Origin: Azonexaceae bacterium
Lineage (GTDB): Bacteria > Pseudomonadota > Gammaproteobacteria > Burkholderiales > Rhodocyclaceae
Length of the DNA: 64,000 bases
NCBI GenBank assembly: GCA_009469675.1
Contig: SSSZ01000072.1
Location: 33,753 to 97,752 of the forward strand
Direction of reading: 5' to 3'
In this document: positions 1 to 9,685 of the stretch, in pieces
How the letters are laid out: the number at the start of each line of letters is the position of its first letter
How positions within the stretch are numbered: position 1 is the stretch's first letter
Translations under genes and position numbers: made by a program
Notes under the pieces: generated by a model
Told to the model about the DNA's origin: nothing
What the model saw: the letters and a program-made list of their open reading frames with translations, nothing else
The model's database searches: none

Positions 1-65
1 TTGCCGCCGCGCCAGGGGGGATTCGCGGCGCGGCCGGGCGGTTAGGGGGCGGGGCCGGTTTCGGG

Positions 66-71
66 TAAAAT
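66..71 (+). promoter_or_regulatory. Putative -10 element upstream of purM
   Basis: TAAAAT preceded by GGG lies about 60 bases before the purM start. The same kind of element (TAAAAT or TAGAAT) precedes several other genes in the window. No convincing -35 box is visible, so this rests on the -10 alone. Confidence 0.35.
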
Positions 72-129
72 CAACCCTTTATCCACCGGCGGGCGCCTTC
101 GGCCCTGCCCCAGGCAAGCGCAGCGGACC

Positions 130-1171
<1,042 letters not shown>

Positions 1172-1182
<11 letters not shown>

Positions 1183-1792
1183 ACCGGGCCGGCGGCGGGC
1201 CCTGGCCCGTCGGCTTGCGCTCCTGGCGGTAATTGCCCTGGCCCATCCGGCGGCCGCTGGGGAGCGGCGTCAGGCGCCGGTCCGGGCCGACGCGGCGAAA
1301 ACCGCAAAGTTCGTCGGCGAGGCGGCGCCGAAATTCCGCCGGGGAACGGCGACCCGCCGGGCCGACGCCGCCGTCGGCGCGGTCAGCGTCGAATCCACCG
1401 GCCTCCACGGCAGCGCCAGCTTCTACGGCTCGGGGCTGCACGGCCGCCGGGCGGCGAGCGGCGAAGGGTTCGATGCCCGGGCCTTCACCGCTGCCAGCAA
1501 CCGTTTTCCCCTGGGTTCCTGGGTCTTGGTGCGCCGCCTCGACAACGGCCGCTGCGCTGTGGTCCGCATCAACGACCGCATGCCCGCCCGCCAGCGCCGC
1601 CGCATCATCGACCTTTCCCGCGCCGCCGCCGAACAGCTCGACATGATCGCCGCCGGCGTCGTCCTGGTACGGGCGGCCCGCCTGCGCCAAACCCCCGGGC
1701 AGGGTGGGCGGGTGGCCCCCGCCGAATGCCGCCAGGCCTTTGCGGTCGGGGACGAAAGCGAAGATCGGGCGGTGCCGGCGCGGGGCGATTAG
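1172..1792 (+). CDS. RlpA-like double-psi beta-barrel protein
   Basis: This is a probable exported protein of the RlpA (rare lipoprotein A) group, whose members bind or cleave denuded peptidoglycan in the periplasm. About 206 residues are read from a TTG at 1172 that overlaps the end of purM. That start gives a basic N-terminus followed by a hydrophobic stretch ending in AHPAAA, a credible signal peptide without a lipobox. Residues about 80-170 ([45 protein letters not shown]) match the double-psi barrel. No SPOR domain follows, so it is shorter than classical RlpA. No ATG exists in a suitable place, and the exact start is uncertain. Confidence 0.75.
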
Positions 1793-2257
1793 GCTCCTTT
1801 GTCGGCGGCAAAAAAAAACTGGAACTCTCCGGCGCTCATTCCGGTCGACAGTGCAGCCAGGGATTCCGCTTGCGTCGGGCATATGGCCGGGGCATCCGGG
1901 ACCAGGGTCGAGGTCAATTTGTAAAGGACCATGACAAGGACGGAATCCTGTGCTTTAATGACCAGGGTCGAGGTCAATTTGTAAAGGACCATGACAAGGA
2001 CGGAATCCTGTGCTTTAATGAATGGCGATGATGTTGTCATCTGACCTGCCGGACTCGATTCGGCGGGCAAAGAAGAATTCCGCCGCCGGCCTGGCCGCCG
2101 CGGCCTTGCATCACCGGCTTGCACGGGCCGGTTGGGGGTGTGAAGCCTTTCCGGATGCCGGAAGGAGCGAACAGGCAATTCAGACGTAGCAGGACGGCGC
2201 GGTAAACGACTCCGCGTCGGTTGGATTTCTGACGTTTTTTTACGCGGGAAGAAGACC
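1793..2257. other. Non-coding leader before the injection-system operon
   Basis: This 465-base gap separates the RlpA-like gene from the 17-gene injection operon and probably holds its promoter. It contains a perfect 60-bp tandem duplication and a short stem-loop at 2146-2165 (CCTTTCCGG and CCGGAAGG around ATG). A purine-rich AAGAAG sits just before the first operon ATG at 2258. I see no well-matched sigma-70 promoter and no convincing gene. Confidence 0.5.
1901..2020. repeat. Perfect 60-bp tandem duplication
   Basis: Two identical 60-base units lie head to tail at 1901-1960 and 1961-2020, with identity extending a base on each side. The unit starts ACCAGGGTCGAGGTC and ends CTGTGCTTTAATG. 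Perfect identity indicates a recent duplication. In one plus-strand frame each unit spells a repeat containing DHDKDGIL, which fits an EF-hand calcium loop pattern, but no credible start codon or ribosome site serves that frame. Confidence 0.95.
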
Positions 2258-2830
2258 ATGCTCGATGTTGCGGTGTCGTTTCTGGCCGACGAGTTCAACG
2301 CCTACCTGTTGCGGCGGACGGGTTCGACCACCATCGGCAAGATGGCCGCCGGGCCGGTGATGAACGACCTGGGCAAGCTCGCCATCCCGGTCGGCAGCAT
2401 CGGCGCCTGCCTCATCAACGTCGAGGAGGAGCGCGTCGTCCGCGCCCAGCTGCCCGAGCGCATGCTGGTCAAGGGCAGCCAGGTCACCCTGCAGCCCGAA
2501 TTGCGGCTCAACCTGACGCTGCTCTTCGCCGCCAACCTGACGCCCTACGAGATGTCCCTGCGGGGGCTTTCCCAGGTGCTCACCTTCTTTCAGTCCCACC
2601 CCGCCTTCGCCTCCGACGAATACCCCGGGCTGGACCCCCGCATCGGCCGGCTGGTGGTCGAAATGATGAGCTACGGGCCGGAGCAGCTCAACCAGATCTG
2701 GGCTTATCTCGGGGCCAAGTACCTGCCGTCGGTGATCTATCGCGTGCGCATGGTGGTGCTCCAGGATGTCGAACCCCAGGGTATCGGCGAGCCGATCACC
2801 GGCATTGCCCTCGATCTGCACGACAAATGA
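2258..2830 (+). CDS. DUF4255 protein, eCIS cap/tail terminator (Pvc16-like)
   Basis: First gene of the contractile injection operon. The 190-residue product matches the DUF4255 (Pvc16 N-terminal) family, whose members cap the sheath-tube trunk in PVC and Afp particles. Supporting features are the N-terminal LDVAVSFLADEFNAYL block, the stretch LLFAANLTPYEMSLRGLSQVLTFFQ and a C-terminal beta-rich part (YRVRMVVLQD). The family assignment is from remembered patterns. It overlaps the next gene by 4 bases, so the two are probably translationally coupled. A weak Shine-Dalgarno sequence (AAGAAG) precedes the ATG. Confidence 0.85.
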   Translation: MLDVAVSFLADEFNAYLLRRTGSTTIGKMAAGPVMNDLGKLAIPVGSIGACLINVEEERVVRAQLPERMLVKGSQVTLQPELRLNLTLLFAANLTPYEMSLRGLSQVLTFFQSHPAFASDEYPGLDPRIGRLVVEMMSYGPEQLNQIWAYLGAKYLPSVIYRVRMVVLQDVEPQGIGEPITGIALDLHDK

Positions 2831-3825
2831 GCATTCTCTTCCGGCCCCTCCTCACCGTCGCCGTGAACCACGGCTATTACGGCGGCGCCTGCGGCGATCT
2901 CGATTTCGTCATTCCGGCGGCCACCGCGGCGGCCCTGGCCAGGGGTCGCATCCTGGCCCGGGTGCGGGACAACCGCATGGTCCTCCTCTCCGAACGCCGG
3001 CCGGACGGTACGCCCCTGGCCGACCTGGCTGGCACCACGCTGTTGTTCGGCCTGCGCCTCAACAACCCCTATTTCAGCAATTTCACCGAGCCGCCGGTGC
3101 CGGCCGGGCTGCCGGTGTACAGCAACCGGACGGCCCCCGGGCAGTTCGCCGCCCCCCTTGCGGCCCGCTTCGCCGCCGCCAGCGAAACCGTCGTGCCGAG
3201 CCAGGCGACCCGCCCGGTCACGCTTTCCCTCCGGGCCGGGGCGACGCTGCTGGAAACGCAAACCCTGGCCGCCGGCGTGGCATCGGTGGTGTTTTCCACC
3301 CGCCACCTACCCACTGGGGTCTACACCCTGGCCGAAGACTACGGCGGCCCGCCGGTGGCATCGACCTGGGTGGTCGAACCCGAACTCGCCGCCGGCGGCG
3401 TCTGGGGCCTTGCCGCCATCACCCTCGGCGCCGCGTTCCAGGCGGCGCCGCCGGCTTTCACCCTGACCCTGGCGGCGCGTCAGGAGCGGCTCAAGTACTA
3501 CGTCGTGGCACGCAATTTCAGCGCCGGCGAATTCAGCCAGTTGCTCGTCACCGACGCCGGCTTCGGCGAGGAGGGGCGGCCCCAACTGCTTTTCGAACCC
3601 GTCGCCCCGGCCGCCTTTGCCGGCGACGACATCAAGGCCGATCTCCTGGGCGATGCCGCCGCCCGCATCGTCCTGTTCCAATCCCAGGCTCCCGTTTCCC
3701 GACGGGACAAGGGGTACCGCAAGATCCAGCTCAGCCGCAACGGCGAGATCCTGGTGACGCACCTGCCACAGCCGGGGGCTGACCGCCCGCAGGCGCATCT
3801 CATCGTCCATCTGTCGAAACCCTAG
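2827..3825 (+). CDS. eCIS-associated protein of unknown function
   Basis: This 332-residue protein is encoded between the cap gene and the sheath gene. I do not recognise a domain. The sequence is rich in beta-prone segments (TLLFGLRLNNPYFSNF, TLSLRAGATLLETQTL, HLIVHLSKP) and has no signal peptide or membrane helix, suggesting a cytoplasmic or structural protein. It starts by ATGA overlap with the DUF4255 gene and ends 12 bases before the sheath. Context implies a role in particle assembly, such as a trunk or cap accessory, but that is inference only. PVC and Afp clusters have no obvious counterpart at this position. Confidence 0.7.
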   Translation: MSILFRPLLTVAVNHGYYGGACGDLDFVIPAATAAALARGRILARVRDNRMVLLSERRPDGTPLADLAGTTLLFGLRLNNPYFSNFTEPPVPAGLPVYSNRTAPGQFAAPLAARFAAASETVVPSQATRPVTLSLRAGATLLETQTLAAGVASVVFSTRHLPTGVYTLAEDYGGPPVASTWVVEPELAAGGVWGLAAITLGAAFQAAPPAFTLTLAARQERLKYYVVARNFSAGEFSQLLVTDAGFGEEGRPQLLFEPVAPAAFAGDDIKADLLGDAAARIVLFQSQAPVSRRDKGYRKIQLSRNGEILVTHLPQPGADRPQAHLIVHLSKP

Positions 3826-3837
3826 AGGGCCAAGTCC

Positions 3838-5817
3838 ATGCCAACCTACCGCACACCGGATGTCTACATCGAAGAAATCTCCGTCTTCCCGCCCTCCGTT
3901 GCCGAGGTGGAAACGGCCATTCCCGCCTTCATCGGCTACACCCAGAAGGCCACCCAGGTCACCGCCTGGGATTTGAAGAACGTTCCCAAACGCATCAAGT
4001 CCCTCCTCGAATTCGAGACCTATTTCGGCGCCGGGCCGGAATTCACCGTCAACGAGGTGGTCATCGACGAAGGCAACGCCTTCGTCAGCAGCGACATCAG
4101 CAACAGCTACTACCTCTACGACAGCCTGCGGCTCTTCTACGACAACGGTGGCGGCGACTGCTACATCGTCTCGGTGGGCGGTTACAAGACCGGTTCGCCC
4201 TACATCGACCGGGACGAACTGAAGGGCGGTCTCAACGCCGTCGCCAAGGCCGACGAGCCGACCATCCTGCTCTTTCCCGACGCCGCCACCCTGGCGGGAG
4301 ACGACCTGGCGGCGGTGCAGCAGCACGCCCTCAAGCAGTGCGGCGAACTGCGCGATCGGGTGGCGGTCCTCGACACCCGTTCGGACGACCCCCTGGGCGC
4401 CGCCTTCCGCGACAAGCTGGGAATCAACAACTTGAAGTACGGGGCCGCCTACAGCCCCTGGCTCAAAGTGAACTACAGCAAGAACGTCGACTACCTCGAC
4501 ATCAAGGGCAAGGTGAAAAAAGGCGTGGGCGGTCCCCTGGTGGCGCTTCCCGATCTGACGACCGACAAGCGGATGCTCGAGGTTCTCACCGCCCTCGACA
4601 AAGTCATTGCCGACGGCACCAGTCTCAACACCCGGCTCACCGCCCTGACCGGCGCCGGCAAGACCCTGGCCAGCGTCCAGGCCCAGAAGATCGCCGACTA
4701 CAAGGCCGACAAGTCGGTGGACAAGGCGCGGGCCCTCTTCGCCTACCTCTTCTCCCTGGCCGAACTGGCCGACGGCCTGGTGGCGGGCGCCTCGCCCCTG
4801 ACCAACACCGATTTGATCGGCGACGCCGCCGCCGGCAAGTCGGGGGACGTCAACACCGTCATCGGCGGCGTCCTCAAGCCCGCCTTCAGCGCCCTCATCG
4901 CCCTCGAGAAGGAAGTGGCCGACGCCGTCGCTACCTACCCCCCGACCCAGTGGGACGCCGGCGACGACCCCTCGGCCCCCGCCTGGGGCGCCATCTTCGC
5001 CGGCAGCGCCCCGAGCAAGAGCAACGGCAACATCCCGGCCAGCGGCGGCGCGGTCACCCTGGCCGACCAGCTCGACGCCGCCCTGCCCGGCATCCAGAAG
5101 GCCTTCTCGGCGGCGAGCGGCGGCATCGCGGCCATCGTCGCGGCGGCAGGCAATTACCGCAAGGTCTACGAAGACAGTCTCTACGAGAATTTCGCCGCCT
5201 ACCGCAACATCCTGAAGGGCATCAACAACACCCTCACCGTCTGCCCGCCCTCGGGCGCCATGGCCGGCATCTATGCCCTGGTGGACGGCCAGCGCGGCGT
5301 CTGGAAGGCCCCCGCCAACGTCAGCCTGAACAGCGTCATCGCCCCGACCTACGCCTTCGCCGGGACGGAAACCGACGCCCTCAACGTGGACCCGGTGGCC
5401 GGCAAGTCGATCAACGCCATCCGCGCCTTTTCCGGCAAGGGCACGCTGGTCTGGGGCGCCCGCACCCTGGCCGGCAACGACAACGAATGGCGCTACATCT
5501 CGGTGCGCCGCTTCTTCAACATGGTCGAGGAATCGGTCAAGAAATCGACCTACTGGGCGGTGTTCGAATCCAACGACGCCAACACCTGGGTCAAGGTGCG
5601 GGGCATGATCGAGAACTACCTCACCCAGAAGTGGCGCGAAGGGGCGCTTGCCGGCGCCACCACCAAGGACGCCTTTTTCGTGCGCTGCGGCCTGGGGGTG
5701 ACGATGAACGCCCAGGACATTCTGGAAGGCCGGATGAACGTGGAAATCGGCATGGCCGTGGTGCGGCCGGCGGAATTCATCATCCTCAAGTTCTCCCACA
5801 AGCTCCAGACGTCCTGA
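3838..5817 (+). CDS. Contractile tail sheath protein (Pvc2/Afp2-like)
   Basis: The sheath surrounds the inner tube and contracts to drive it into the target. The 659-residue protein begins with the typical sheath opening TYRTPDVYIEEISVFPPSV followed by TAIPAFIGYT. It ends with the conserved sheath C-terminus: WRYISVRRFFNMVEESVKKS, FESNDANTWVKVR and a final VVRPAEFIILKFSHKL. The middle (residues about 250-430) is a long variable insert of the kind that decorates the sheath surface. Only one sheath gene is present, whereas PVC and Afp encode three. The tube gene follows after 44 bases. Confidence 0.95.
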   Translation: MPTYRTPDVYIEEISVFPPSVAEVETAIPAFIGYTQKATQVTAWDLKNVPKRIKSLLEFETYFGAGPEFTVNEVVIDEGNAFVSSDISNSYYLYDSLRLFYDNGGGDCYIVSVGGYKTGSPYIDRDELKGGLNAVAKADEPTILLFPDAATLAGDDLAAVQQHALKQCGELRDRVAVLDTRSDDPLGAAFRDKLGINNLKYGAAYSPWLKVNYSKNVDYLDIKGKVKKGVGGPLVALPDLTTDKRMLEVLTALDKVIADGTSLNTRLTALTGAGKTLASVQAQKIADYKADKSVDKARALFAYLFSLAELADGLVAGASPLTNTDLIGDAAAGKSGDVNTVIGGVLKPAFSALIALEKEVADAVATYPPTQWDAGDDPSAPAWGAIFAGSAPSKSNGNIPASGGAVTLADQLDAALPGIQKAFSAASGGIAAIVAAAGNYRKVYEDSLYENFAAYRNILKGINNTLTVCPPSGAMAGIYALVDGQRGVWKAPANVSLNSVIAPTYAFAGTETDALNVDPVAGKSINAIRAFSGKGTLVWGARTLAGNDNEWRYISVRRFFNMVEESVKKSTYWAVFESNDANTWVKVRGMIENYLTQKWREGALAGATTKDAFFVRCGLGVTMNAQDILEGRMNVEIGMAVVRPAEFIILKFSHKLQTS

Positions 5818-5861
5818 GGGACGGAGTCGCCCGATAAATCCACCTTGCGAGGACACACACC

Positions 5862-6296
5862 ATGCCTGCACAGTATCCTATTCCCGTCTTCCATTTCACC
5901 GTGCAGTGGGGCGGCACCCGCGTCGGCTTTTCCGAGGTCACCGGCCTGACCCAGGAAAACCAGGCCATCGAATACCGGGACGGCTCCTTTCCCGAGTATT
6001 CGTCGATCAAGATGCCGGGGCTGAGAAAGTTCAGCAACGTCGTCCTGAAGCGCGGCATAGTGAAGAGCGACAACGACTTCTTCAAGTGGTTGTCGACGGT
6101 CAAGCTCAACACCGTCGAGCGCCGCGACCTGGTCATCAGCCTCTTGAACGAGAACCACGAGCCGGTGATGACCTGGAAGGCCCACAACGCCTTTCCCGTC
6201 AAGGTCGAGGGGCCGCAGTTGAAGGCCTCGGGCAACGAAGTGGCGATCGAGACCATCGAACTCGCCCACGAAGGCCTCGAACTGCAGAACGAATGA
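5862..6296 (+). CDS. Phage tail tube-like protein 1 (Pvc1/Pvc5 type)
   Basis: This 144-residue inner tube subunit belongs to the T4 gp19-like family. It has the usual features: FHFTVQWGGTRVGFSEVTGL at the N-terminus, the YRDGSFPEYSSIKMPGL turn, LKRGIVKSDNDFFKWLST and a closing strand VAIETIELAHEGLEL. Tube monomers stack as hexamers inside the sheath. It lies just downstream of the sheath and upstream of a second, diverged tube gene; the two probably form the bulk tube and the baseplate-proximal layer, as Pvc1 and Pvc5 do. The ATG follows a purine-rich GCGAGGACACAC stretch. Confidence 0.93.
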   Translation: MPAQYPIPVFHFTVQWGGTRVGFSEVTGLTQENQAIEYRDGSFPEYSSIKMPGLRKFSNVVLKRGIVKSDNDFFKWLSTVKLNTVERRDLVISLLNENHEPVMTWKAHNAFPVKVEGPQLKASGNEVAIETIELAHEGLELQNE

Positions 6297-6343
6297 GCCG
6301 CCCGTCGGCACCGGAAGGCAAAGGAAGAGGGGTGAGCTAGCCC

Positions 6344-6790
6344 ATGGCCAACTACTATCCGCCGGTCGGCTTCCATTTCAAGGTTGAGGTGCTGGGGCTG
6401 CCGGCCAACGACCACGACGTGCGCTTCACCGAGGTCAGCGGCCTGGCCATGGAGATGGGCACCGAGGAAATGGCCGAGGGCGGCGAAAACCGCTTCACCC
6501 AGAAATACCCGACCCGGGCCAAGTACCCGGAACTGGTGCTGAAGCGGGGGCTGTTGCGCAATTCGGCGATCTGGGACTGGATCAGCCAGTGCCTGGTCGA
6601 TTACCGCATCGAGCCGAAAAGCGTCGACATCAAGCTCCTCAACGAGGCCCACGAGCCGCTTCTCACCTGGCACGTGGTCGGCGCCTACCCGACGCGCTGG
6701 GCGGTGAGCGATCTGAACGCCAGCAGCAACGCCGTCGTCGTCGAGTCGCTGCAGCTCTGCTACCAGTATTTCACCGTCGATAAATCCTAG
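6344..6790 (+). CDS. Phage tail tube-like protein 2
   Basis: This second gp19-family tube protein has 148 residues. It keeps the pattern of the first tube gene (FHFKVEVLGL, VRFTEVSGLAMEMGTEEM, YPELVLKRGLLRNSAIWDWI, VVVESLQLCYQYF) but is clearly divergent. In PVC and Afp a second tube-like protein makes the first ring on the baseplate, and this gene likely has the same role. It lies 47 bases after the first tube gene and 10 bases before a DUF5908-type gene. A GAGG ribosome site follows its stop codon and serves the next gene. Confidence 0.92.
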   Translation: MANYYPPVGFHFKVEVLGLPANDHDVRFTEVSGLAMEMGTEEMAEGGENRFTQKYPTRAKYPELVLKRGLLRNSAIWDWISQCLVDYRIEPKSVDIKLLNEAHEPLLTWHVVGAYPTRWAVSDLNASSNAVVVESLQLCYQYFTVDKS

Positions 6791-6800
6791 AGGAGGCGCC

Positions 6801-6971
6801 ATGCCCATCATCGTCGACGAAGTGGTGATTTCGGTCGAAGTCGGCAACGCCGAAGCGGGCGGCGCCGCTGCCGCGCCGCCGCCGGGGGGCGGAGCCGAGG
6901 ACCGGCAGGCCCTGGTCGAGGAATGTGTCGAGCGGGTGCTGGCCATCCTGCGCGACCGGGAGGAGCCGTAA
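6801..6971 (+). CDS. Small DUF5908-like eCIS protein (Pvc6-like)
   Basis: This 56-residue gene runs from the ATG at 6801 (preceded by AGGAGG) to a TAA that abuts the next ATG. The product begins MPIIVDEVVISVEV and ends with a short helix (ALVEECVERVLAILRDREEP) joined by an Ala/Gly/Pro linker. This matches the DUF5908 pattern of small proteins found between tube and LysM genes in eCIS loci (Pvc6/Afp6 position). Their role is unclear. The position, length and strong ribosome site make it convincing. Confidence 0.82.
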   Translation: MPIIVDEVVISVEVGNAEAGGAAAAPPPGGGAEDRQALVEECVERVLAILRDREEP

Positions 6972-7646
6972 ATGCCCACGGCCGACCGCGGTACCCTGGA
7001 AAAACTGATGATCCTGGCCTACACCACGCCGGACTATTCCGGTTCGCCGGTGGGGCGCTTCGAATCCTTCGTCAATCCCAACGAAATCACCCTGGCCTAC
7101 GAAATGGAATACGACGCCGCCCAGGGCGCCGGCACCACCAACAGCCGCATGAATTTCAAGAAGATGAAGCCGGGCGATCTGGCCCTCAGCTTTTTTCTCG
7201 ACGGCACCGGCGCCAACGGCCACCCCCTCGACGTCCAGGACAAGATCGCCGAATTCCAGACGGTCACCGGCTACAACGGCGACATCCACCGCCCCAACTA
7301 CCTCAAGGTGACCTGGGGCACCCTTCAGGTCAAGCGCTGTGTCCTGAAGAGCGCCTCGATCGTGTACAAGCTTTTCCGGCCCGACGGGGTGCCCCTGCGG
7401 GCGGTGGTGAGCGCCAACTTCACCGACAACTCCGACGACCAGACCCGGGTCGCCCTGGCCCAGGACCACTCGCCGGACCTCACCCACCGCCGCGTCGTCA
7501 AGGCCGGCGACCAGCTGCCCGTCCTGTGCAACCAGATCTACGGCGACCCCCGGCTCTACCTCAAGGTCGCCCAGGCCAACGGCATCGACGATTTCCGCCA
7601 CATCCCCCCGGGCACCGAAATCTACTTCCCGCCCCTGGAAAAATAA
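6972..7646 (+). CDS. LysM-containing tube-baseplate adaptor (Pvc7-like)
   Basis: The 224-residue protein has two parts. Residues about 1-165 resemble the CIS tube/adaptor domain (FVNPNEITLAYEMEYD, MNFKKMKPGDLALSFFLDGT, LKVTWGTLQVKRCVLKSASI). Residues about 175-222 form a LysM module (VVKAGDQLPVLCNQIYGDP, ending PPGTEIYFPP). Pvc7/Afp7 and T4 gp53-type proteins link the tube start to the spike hub, and the LysM part here acts as a structural clamp. It directly follows the DUF5908-like gene and is followed after 3 bases by the spike gene. Confidence 0.9.
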   Translation: MPTADRGTLEKLMILAYTTPDYSGSPVGRFESFVNPNEITLAYEMEYDAAQGAGTTNSRMNFKKMKPGDLALSFFLDGTGANGHPLDVQDKIAEFQTVTGYNGDIHRPNYLKVTWGTLQVKRCVLKSASIVYKLFRPDGVPLRAVVSANFTDNSDDQTRVALAQDHSPDLTHRRVVKAGDQLPVLCNQIYGDPRLYLKVAQANGIDDFRHIPPGTEIYFPPLEK

Positions 7647-7649
7647 ACC

Positions 7650-9386
7650 ATGCCGGAAACCCGCAGCCTGCCCATCGCCGCCGAACACCGGGAACTCACC
7701 GTCAAGGTGGGCGGCCAGCCGGTGCCGCGGGAACACCAGCTCCTCTCGGCAAGCGTCAGCCTGGTCGCCAACCGCATCGCCGCGGCCCGCCTCGCCTACC
7801 TCGACGGTTCGGCGGCGGGGGGCAGCTTCGCCCTTTCGGCCAGCGACCTCTTCAAACCCGGCCAGGAAATCGAAATCGCCGCCGGCGCCGGCAACCGCCA
7901 GGACGTCCTCTTCAAGGGCAAGGTCGTGCGCCACAGCGTCAAGCTGCGGGAACGCTCGGCCACCCATCTGGTCGTCGAATGCCGCCACGCCGCCATGAAG
8001 TTGACGGTGGCCCGCAAGAACGCCAATTTCTTCGACCAGAGCGACAGCGACATCATCGAAGCCCTGCTCGGCGCCGCCGGCGTCTCCGCCGAGGTCGAGA
8101 GCACCCGCCTGAAACACAAGCAGGTGGTGCAGTTTCACGCCAGCGACTGGGATTTCCTCGTCGCCCGCGCCCAGGCCAACGGCAAGCTCGTCTGGCCCGA
8201 CGGCGACAAGCTGGTGGTCAAGGCGCCGGCGGTGGCCGGGGCGACGGCGTGCACCCTGCAGTTCGGCGCCACCCTTCTCGAATTCGACGCCGAGATCGAC
8301 GCCCGCGACCAGTATTCGGCGGTCAAGGCGGTGACCTGGGACGCCGCCCAGCAGCAGGTGCTCACCGTCGACGGCGCCAGCCCCGGCCTGGCCGGGCCGG
8401 GCAACCTGTCCGGCGACGACCTGGCCGGCGTCGCCGCCGCCGACAGCCTGCAACTGCGCCACGCCGCCTTGCCCGAGGCCGAGGCCCAGGCCTGGGCCGA
8501 CGGCGCTTGGCTGGGGCGGCGCCTGAACAAGGTTTCCGGCCGCGGCAAGTGCGACGGCATCGGCAGCGTCAAGCCCGGCGCCGTCGTCGAACTGGCCGGG
8601 GTCGGCGAGCGCTTCAACGGCAAGGTTCTGGTCAGCGGCGTGCGGCACGAATTCGACCAGGTCCATGGCTGGAAGACCCACCTCCAGTTCGGCGGCGTCC
8701 CTCCGGCCGCCCCGGCGAGCCTTTCCGCCCCCGCCGCCGGCGGGCTGGTGGCGGCGGTTCCGGGCCTCCAGATTGGCGTCGTCACCAGCAACGAGGATCC
8801 CGACGGCGAACACCGGGTGCGCATCCGTCTTCCTTTGGTCGACGGCGGCGACGACGGCATCTGGGCGCGGGTGGCCAGCCTCGACGCCGGCGACGACCGC
8901 GGCTTCTTCTTCCGCCCGGAAATCGGCGACGAGGTGGTGGTCGGCTTCCTCGACGACGATCCGCGCCACGGCGTCATTCTCGGCATGCTCCACAGCAGCG
9001 CCAAGGCGGCCCCCCTGCAGGGTTCCGACGACAACCACGAAAAGCTCTACAAGAGCCGGTCCGGTCTGCGCCTCCAGTTCAACGACGACAAGAAGGTCAT
9101 GACCCTGGATACCCCCGCCGGCAACAGCATCATCTTGAGCGAGGACGACAAGTCCATCGTCCTCGCCGACCAGAACGGCAACAAGATCACCATGAACAGC
9201 GACGGCATCAAGATCGAGTCGGCCAAGGCCACCGAGATCAAGGCCGGCACCGAAGCCAAGCTGGAATCGGGGACTTCCTTCAGCGCCAAGGGCGGCACCG
9301 AATTGAAGCTGGAAGGGGGCACCCAGGCCGAGCTTTCGAGCAGCGCCGCGACCAAGGTCAAGGGCGGCGTCGTGCAGATCAACTAA
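7650..9386 (+). CDS. VgrG/gp5-like central spike protein (Pvc8-like)
   Basis: This 578-residue spike protein has a gp27-like N-terminal hub (residues about 1-350, with SASVSLVANRIAAARLAYLD and FHASDWDFLVARAQANGKLV). A gp5-type OB-fold follows at about 373-450 (IGVVTSNEDPDGEHRVRIRL, EIGDEVVVGFLDDDPRHGVI). The C-terminal beta-helix from about 505 is built of short KIES/KAGT/KLES-type repeats. It forms the trimeric spike below the tube. It has no extra C-terminal effector domain. The PAAR tip gene follows after 12 bases. Confidence 0.94.
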   Translation: MPETRSLPIAAEHRELTVKVGGQPVPREHQLLSASVSLVANRIAAARLAYLDGSAAGGSFALSASDLFKPGQEIEIAAGAGNRQDVLFKGKVVRHSVKLRERSATHLVVECRHAAMKLTVARKNANFFDQSDSDIIEALLGAAGVSAEVESTRLKHKQVVQFHASDWDFLVARAQANGKLVWPDGDKLVVKAPAVAGATACTLQFGATLLEFDAEIDARDQYSAVKAVTWDAAQQQVLTVDGASPGLAGPGNLSGDDLAGVAAADSLQLRHAALPEAEAQAWADGAWLGRRLNKVSGRGKCDGIGSVKPGAVVELAGVGERFNGKVLVSGVRHEFDQVHGWKTHLQFGGVPPAAPASLSAPAAGGLVAAVPGLQIGVVTSNEDPDGEHRVRIRLPLVDGGDDGIWARVASLDAGDDRGFFFRPEIGDEVVVGFLDDDPRHGVILGMLHSSAKAAPLQGSDDNHEKLYKSRSGLRLQFNDDKKVMTLDTPAGNSIILSEDDKSIVLADQNGNKITMNSDGIKIESAKATEIKAGTEAKLESGTSFSAKGGTELKLEGGTQAELSSSAATKVKGGVVQIN

Positions 9387-9398
9387 GGAGAGGGAATC

Positions 9399-9677
9399 AT
9401 GCCCGCAGCAGTCACCGTCGGCGACACCAGCACCCATGGCGGCACCATCGTCGGCCCCGGCGCGGCGACCGTGCTGATCGGCGGCAAGCCGGCCGCCGTG
9501 GCCGGCGACATGCACGTCTGCGTCCTGCCCCCGAGCGGGCACCAGCCGACCGCCAGCCCCTTCCCGAGCGGCAGCACGACGGTCCTCATCGGCGGCATGC
9601 CGGCCCTGCGCACCACCGACGCCTGCCTGTGCGGCGCCATGGCGGCGGTGGGCCAGCCCACCGTGCTGATCGGCTAG
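9399..9677 (+). CDS. PAAR-domain spike tip protein (Pvc10-like)
   Basis: This 92-residue PAAR protein sharpens the tip of the VgrG-like spike. Diagnostic elements are GDTSTHGGTIVGPGAATVLI near the N-terminus, followed by GKPAAVAGDMHVC and the second half TTVLIGGMPALRTTDACLC and PTVLIG. The His and Cys residues (H14, H38, C40, C79/C81 region) are consistent with the metal site of the family. A GGAG ribosome site precedes the ATG. No toxin extension is fused, so cargo must travel another way, most plausibly in the tube lumen. Confidence 0.93.
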   Translation: MPAAVTVGDTSTHGGTIVGPGAATVLIGGKPAAVAGDMHVCVLPPSGHQPTASPFPSGSTTVLIGGMPALRTTDACLCGAMAAVGQPTVLIG

Positions 9678-9685
9678 GAGGCGCC

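Noticed and set aside
1726..2031. 101-residue plus-strand frame containing the EF-hand-like repeats
   Set aside because: It starts inside the RlpA-like gene with no ribosome site, and its first 60 residues are not protein-like; kept only as a note on the tandem repeat.
3307..5871. Long minus-strand open frame opposite the sheath gene
   Set aside because: Antisense shadow caused by high GC codon bias; the protein is Gly/His/Val/Asp-rich with no domain, while the plus strand is a clear sheath.
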